Positions 20,096 through 23,859 of a DNA stretch of 23,859 nt are shown here, in pieces. This stretch comes from Chara braunii (taxonomy: Eukaryota > Streptophyta > Charophyceae > Charales > Characeae). The position numbers and the translations under genes are program-made. The stretch spans positions 908,939-932,797 of the forward strand of contig BFEA01000326.1 in the NCBI GenBank assembly GCA_003427395.1, read 5' to 3'. The notes under the pieces are model-generated. The model was given only the letters and a program-made list of their open reading frames with translations. It did no database searches and was not told where the DNA came from. Position 1 is the stretch's first letter. Each line of letters begins with the position of its first letter.

Positions 20096-20700
20096 TTCAA
20101 CACAGGATTCGTGAAAACCCAATAAAACCACAAAACCCAACATTTTGTATAGAGTGAAGAAGTAGAAGTCAAACTGATATTTCTGATTTAAAAAAAAAAA
20201 CACACATTTTCGACCACTTTCCGAGAGGCAAGGCAAAAAATCAAGCAAACTCTCGAGAGATACTCCAGATACGGAGGAATACTCTTTCTTGCAAAGATCC
20301 TGTTATAGGACTATAAGTAATTCTCAATGGACTTACAAAAAAGCGGAGCTCCAGTAAAACAAACTCAAAAATTGTAAAAAAACAGTTTTGGTGAATTCAA
20401 GCAAATAAGACTATATACCGTTTTCAACATTTATAGACACTATAAAGCAATTTTGAAGTTAATAGTAAAATCTTTGTCAAAAAATATATGTTATGTATGG
20501 TCCTACGCCAACAACATTCGCTCCTCACGCAAATTTCATAATGCGCCGCGCGCCAACTACCACTACGTCACGTTGTCGCCATCGCACACTCCAACTCTGG
20601 TAGCACAACCTCATCAAACAAACAGACGTCGCGCCGTAGAAAAAAAACTTTGTCGCGATTGTGCCACAAATCCCTGTTGTCGTGTCGCTAATCCATCAAC
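20096..20700. other. AT-rich DNA, no gene seen
   Basis: The segment has A-rich runs and no recognisable frame. Composition shifts abruptly to GC-rich from about 20540, ahead of the minisatellite. Confidence 0.4.
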
Positions 20701-20740
20701 ATTTCCACATTAAAGAAAAAACAAGCATCGCCGCACCACC

Positions 20741-21021
20741 AATCCGGCAGCATCTACCCGCAAAAAAAATCAAGTGTCGCTGCGCCACAAATCCGGCAGC
20801 ACTTCCCCGCCAAAAGAAAATCAAGTGTCGCCACGCCGCAAATTCGGCAGCACTTCCCCGCCAAAAAAAAATCAAGTGCCGCCGAGCCGCAAATCCGGCA
20901 GCACTTCCCCGCCAAAAGAAAATCAAGTGCCGCCGAGCCGCAAATCCGGCATCACTTCCCCGCCAAAAGAAAAATCAAGTGTTGTCGCGCCGCAAATCCG
21001 ACAGCACCTCCCCAACGCGTA
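20741..21021 (+). repeat. 51-bp minisatellite, about 5.5 copies
   Basis: Units starting AATCCGGCAGCACTTCCCC are found at 20741, 20790, 20841, 20892, 20943 and 20995. Three consecutive spacings are 51 bp, with a 49-bp unit at the start and a 52-bp unit at the end. Because 51 is a multiple of three, frames stay open across it on both strands and give 17-residue repeats such as NPAALPRQKKIKCRRAA. I treat these as by-products of the repeat rather than as a gene. Confidence 0.85.
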
Positions 21022-21748
21022 AGAAAATAGCTGCCAGCGATGCTGCACCGCTCGGGAAGCATCTCCCCTGTAGTGCCGTTATGACCGCTGATGACGCCGT
21101 GCCACAACACCCTCACAGCGTCGCACATCGTCGTCGCCCCCTGTCGCATCTCACGGCCGCTCCTCGCTGCGCTACCGTAAATCCCCCCTAGAGACTAGCC
21201 AGCCATTGGATGGAGCAGAGTGTTCCAGCCAGGCTATGGATGTCTCCTCCTCCTCGCCGCACTCCACTGCCGTCCTCCAGCTCCGTCTGCAACACTCCTC
21301 CCTCCTCTCCAGCACTCCAACAATGAGGCAACTGTGTTGTCGCAAAGTGGTTGCTGGAGGCAATTATGAGGCAGCTGGAGGACAGTTGCCTCTTTTGTAG
21401 TGGTTGAAGAAGGCAGCAACAGCCTCAGCTGCCCCCAGGCAAAATTCGTCACTTGCCTGGGGCCCTTGATCTCAACACGATCTAGGATCTAAGGTCGTCG
21501 CACCTCAGTCACACACTTAGGGAGACAGTTATACTCAATTGCCCCCCTCTTTTCCCCTTCTTTTTCGTGTACTCAACCTCACGCTGAGCACAAGTGCACT
21601 AGAAAAATGACAATTCCCAGCCATATTCCCTTAACCACCTCTTAGGATCCCCAGCCTCTGGCCTGAGTCACATTCAAGCCAGTTCGGCCTGTATCTGACC
21701 GTAGCCGTGACCACATTCGTGGCCATGGCTTTTTCTTTTCCCTTCCTC
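21022..21748. other. Moderately GC-rich DNA with two hairpins, no gene seen
   Basis: There is no recognisable protein on either strand. GAGGCAACTGT (21325-21335) and ACAGTTGCCTC (21382-21392) form an 11-bp perfect inverted repeat. CCCCAGGCAA (21433-21442) and TTGCCTGGGG (21453-21462) form a perfect 10-bp stem with a 10-base loop. Confidence 0.5.
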
Positions 21749-21773
21749 TTTTTTTTTTTTTTTTTTTTTTTTT
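21749..21773. repeat. Poly-T tract (25 T)
   Basis: An uninterrupted T run. It could be the complement of a poly-A tail of a minus-strand retroposon, but no SINE or LINE body is recognised next to it. Confidence 0.9.
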
Positions 21774-22349
21774 ACAACCTGCGCCTACCGTGTATCCACG
21801 GTCATGTACGTGAACATGAAGTCAATGATGCTGACGCGACAGTCGAGCGTGAGCCCGCACCAGTGCGCGAGATGAGGACCGACAAAGCAATCGACACAGG
21901 TAAGGAGAAGAGAGAAGATACGGGAGAGAGGGGATAATGAAGGAGGAAAAGAAGAAGAAGAAGGAGAAGAAGAAGAAGAAAAAAAAAGGAGAAGGAGGAG
22001 GGTAGTACAACTCGCGGATAGCGCAAAAGGACCCCGCTTCCGAAAAATAAATATTGACACAGCGTGGAGCGAGGTCAGGCGATTGCTCCCAACATGTCCC
22101 GACATGTACGTGGCCATCACTCATTCATTTATTTTTTTGTCTTTTCTTCCCTACCTCTTTTTCTGTTTCTCCCTTCATAACTCCTTGTTTTTTTGTGCAA
22201 GGGCTGCTCGTTTTCGAAAATCAGTTGCCCCCCCCCCTTGTCACTTCGCAGAGCCGAACCAGAGTCAGTCTCAAAGGGGTTGTCTCCCCTTGCCTGTGCC
22301 AGTATCTGGACAGAATGGGCGCCAGATACAGGCGCGAGGCCTTTGAGAC

Positions 22350-22352
<3 letters not shown>

Positions 22353-22408
<56 letters not shown>
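22353..22408. repeat. (TC)n microsatellite
   Basis: A pure TC dinucleotide tract of about 28 units. Confidence 0.97.
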
Positions 22409-22412
<4 letters not shown>

Positions 22413-22559
22413 AGTCCCGACCGTCGCCACCGTTGTTGGCAGCTGAAGGCCACCAAAAGCGTGTGCAGAGAGTCCGTGGCGACTCAAGTGCAACGTCCCC
22501 ATACCCTCGTCCGAACGTAGCCGCACGTATGCGGCAAATCCATCCTAAACTAAAGTGAC

Positions 22560-22586
22560 AGTCCGTTCCTTGAAAACGAACGGACT
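22560..22586 (+). other. Perfect 9-bp hairpin before an AATAAA
   Basis: AGTCCGTTC (22560-22568) pairs with GAACGGACT (22578-22586) and is followed by TTTTACTTAATAAAAAG. The hairpin plus AATAAA could mark a transcript 3' end, but no gene is visible upstream. Confidence 0.55.
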
Positions 22587-22779
22587 TTTACTTAATAAAA
22601 AGAAAAACAAAACCAAAAAAATCTAAACTAAATCTAAGAGAAGAAAAAAATATATAAAAAACAGTAAAACAAAAAACAAAAAAAAACTTACCTCTCTTAG
22701 AAAACGGTTGCCCGTTACTTCGGGCGCCTGTAATGCTTTTGGGGACTGTACGTCCCATTAACTTCTGATAGCGCTTCAC

Positions 22780-22830
22780 TTTTTTTTTTTTTTTTTTTTT
22801 TTTATATTTCCCGTTGGCTTTAGCCAACGG
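22780..22830 (+). other. Poly-T tract followed by a perfect hairpin
   Basis: A 24-T run (22780-22803) is followed by CCGTTGGC (22811-22818) and GCCAACGG (22823-22830), which enclose the loop TTTA. Confidence 0.7.
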
Positions 22831-23069
22831 TCGCTTCGTGGAACCACCCTAGTGACTTGTTGAAATGCAGACTCCCCTTGGGGCTATGTATCACCCGTGG
22901 TCGTGACCGAGGGCCACTTGACCGCACGTGGTCGGAGAACCCCAACATTTTTAAATCCTAGGATAATGGGCCAAATATATATATATCGTCAAATAGAACT
23001 GCCCGGTAAACCGTAGGCAGAGAGGGAGAAGAGGACAACAAACGAGGGGCTGTAACAAACTGTTTCGTN

Positions 23070-23132
<63 letters not shown>

Positions 23133-23150
23133 TACACACACACACACACA
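23070..23150. repeat. (CT)n then (CA)n microsatellite
   Basis: A CT tract at 23070-23129 passes into a short CA tract ending near 23150. One N at 23069 marks the exact border with the left inverted-repeat arm. Confidence 0.95.
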
Positions 23151-23197
23151 CCCCAAACCCAGCCTGGCCCGTTTTTTTTGTTGATTTGTTTTAAATT

Positions 23198-23456
23198 TTT
23201 GCATCTTCATTTTTTAAAAACACCTAATTTCCCAACAAAAAACTGAAAATCATTTCAAAAAAAAATACAGCACAACTCAGGGACCATATCCCTCGTGGCA
23301 AAAAATGCCAAAAAAAAAATCTTGCTTTTCTTTTTATTTTTATTTTTACATTTTGTTTAAATCGAATATCGTTTTTCATTTTTTTTAAATCTTCGATGAA
23401 GTCAGATTCCAAAATAAAAAACATACGATTGTGGGAATTTCCAAGCCCTACACCCC
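23198..23456 (+). repeat. AT-rich dispersed repeat, copy B
   Basis: Second copy of the repeat at 17301-17565, ending at the same CCAAGCCCTA...CCCC words. It lies between the arms of the inverted repeat. Confidence 0.75.
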
Positions 23457-23462
23457 TATATA

Positions 23463-23507
<45 letters not shown>
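23457..23507. repeat. (TA)n microsatellite
   Basis: TA dinucleotide tract with one G interruption. A second TA tract lies at about 23674-23710. Confidence 0.95.
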
Positions 23508-23509
<2 letters not shown>

Positions 23510-23535
23510 TCACAAATAGATATATATATAGCCTC

Positions 23536-23572
23536 CTGATGAGTCGGTGAAACTCCGACGAAACAGTTTGTC
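23536..23572 (+). ncRNA. Hammerhead-ribozyme-like core
   Basis: CTGATGA (23536-23542) is the invariant first core strand. GTCGG (23543-23547) and CCGAC (23555-23559) form a perfect 5-bp stem II around the loop TGAAACT. GAAA (23560-23563) is the second core strand. ACA (23563-23565) can pair with TGT (23569-23571) as a minimal stem III, and C23572 sits where the cleavage-site C17 belongs (GUC). All conserved core bases are in place with the order and spacing of the family. Stem I is not evident: the flanking AGCCTC and ACAGCC do not pair, so activity in cis is uncertain. Minimal hammerheads with short stem III are known from retroelements such as Penelope-like elements; retrozymes also carry hammerheads. 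Confidence 0.6.
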
Positions 23573-23672
23573 ACAGCCCCTCGTTTGTTGTCCTCTTCTC
23601 CCTCTCTGCCTACGGTTTACCGGGCAGTTCTATTTGACGATATATATATATACCGGGCAGTTTTATTTGTGA

Positions 23673-23710
<38 letters not shown>

Positions 23711-23712
<2 letters not shown>

Positions 23713-23859
23713 GGTTGTAGGATTTTGTGCGCTCTATGACTGCATATTTTTAGTTTTAGTTTTTTACTTCTTTTTTTATTTAAAAGAAAAGAGAAACAAA
23801 AATCCCTCAAGCACAAGTTCTTCAATTCATTATCTAATTAAGAAAAATAAAGGATTTTG
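23711..23859. other. AT-rich tail of the window, no gene seen
   Basis: A and T runs with no reading frame of interest and no further copy of the repeats described above. Confidence 0.5.

Larger units (their letters stand above)
22975..23651. mobile_element. Unit bounded by 94-bp near-perfect inverted repeats
   Basis: The left arm (22975-23068) is the reverse complement of the right arm (about 23558-23651) with a single substitution outside the terminal AT run. Between the arms lie about 490 bp: a CT microsatellite, a short CA tract, copy B of the AT-rich repeat, a TA microsatellite and, abutting the right arm, a hammerhead-like core. A further copy of the arm end (ACCGGGCAGTTTTATTTG) follows at about 23652, and CGTCACAAATA at 23508 is the inverse of 23664-23674, so nested inverse copies exist. 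No coding capacity. It may be a foldback/MITE element or two inverted copies of a ribozyme-bearing repeat. Confidence 0.65.

Noticed and set aside
20661-21191. 176-aa plus-strand frame as a real gene
   Set aside because: Almost all of it is the 51-bp minisatellite, which is open in several frames. No conserved domain is seen.
22221-22526. Arg-Glu repeat frame
   Set aside because: Translation of the TC microsatellite.
23040-23572. Type III hammerhead with the 94-bp inverted repeat as stem III
   Set aside because: The arms also pair the GAAAC strand, which would bury the core, and no stem I forms. The short local stem III fits better.

Overview
The window looks like repeat-dense, non-genic DNA from a large eukaryotic nuclear genome. 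Degenerate Ty3/gypsy retrotransposon sequence points to a green plant or a charophyte alga; the wording of the RNase H region reminds me of charophyte elements, but that is a low-confidence impression from memory. An N gap, long CA/CT/TA microsatellites, poly-T tracts and many stop-riddled reading frames fit this. I see no intact host gene, no rRNA or tRNA gene, no CRISPR array and no bacterial-type operon.

Left two thirds (1-14243). A long terminal repeat is present twice in direct orientation: positions 1-2302 (cut by the window start), and a right copy split into a segment ending at 9052 and a segment 12153-14185. Between them lie a primer-binding-site candidate (2305), a broken gag-like gene (3395-5873, two frame changes and two in-frame stops, ending in a CCHC zinc knuckle) and about 2 kb of non-coding, hairpin-bearing DNA with no protease, RT or integrase. 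This is the layout of a non-autonomous, gag-only LTR element (TR-GAG type). The right LTR differs from the left by an extra 3.1 kb (9053-12152) and is itself followed by a PBS-like site plus about 40 bp of leader, so the copies may be part of a tandem LTR-internal-LTR-internal array. Each LTR holds a striking array of ten small hairpins with different stems; most close on a loop of about 17 nt, GTTCTRTAAGTTYARGT, and two belong to a variant subfamily.

Middle (14244-17300). Unrecognised DNA with palindromes and strong hairpins, a (CA)n tract running into a 319-bp assembly gap, then more unrecognised DNA.

Right part (17301-23859). A dead Ty3/gypsy pol fragment lies on the minus strand (about 20095 down to 17765: RT then RNase H, with the RT catalytic YVDD changed to YVVN), split by a roughly 490-bp MITE-like insertion. 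It is followed by a 51-bp minisatellite, poly-T and CT tracts and perfect hairpins. At the far right a 94-bp inverted repeat flanks about 490 bp. One arm carries a nearly complete hammerhead-ribozyme catalytic core at 23536-23572. A 260-bp AT-rich repeat occurs at 17301 and again inside this structure at 23198.

The two observations I rate highest are the constant-loop hairpin array in the LTRs and the hammerhead-like core at the right end.
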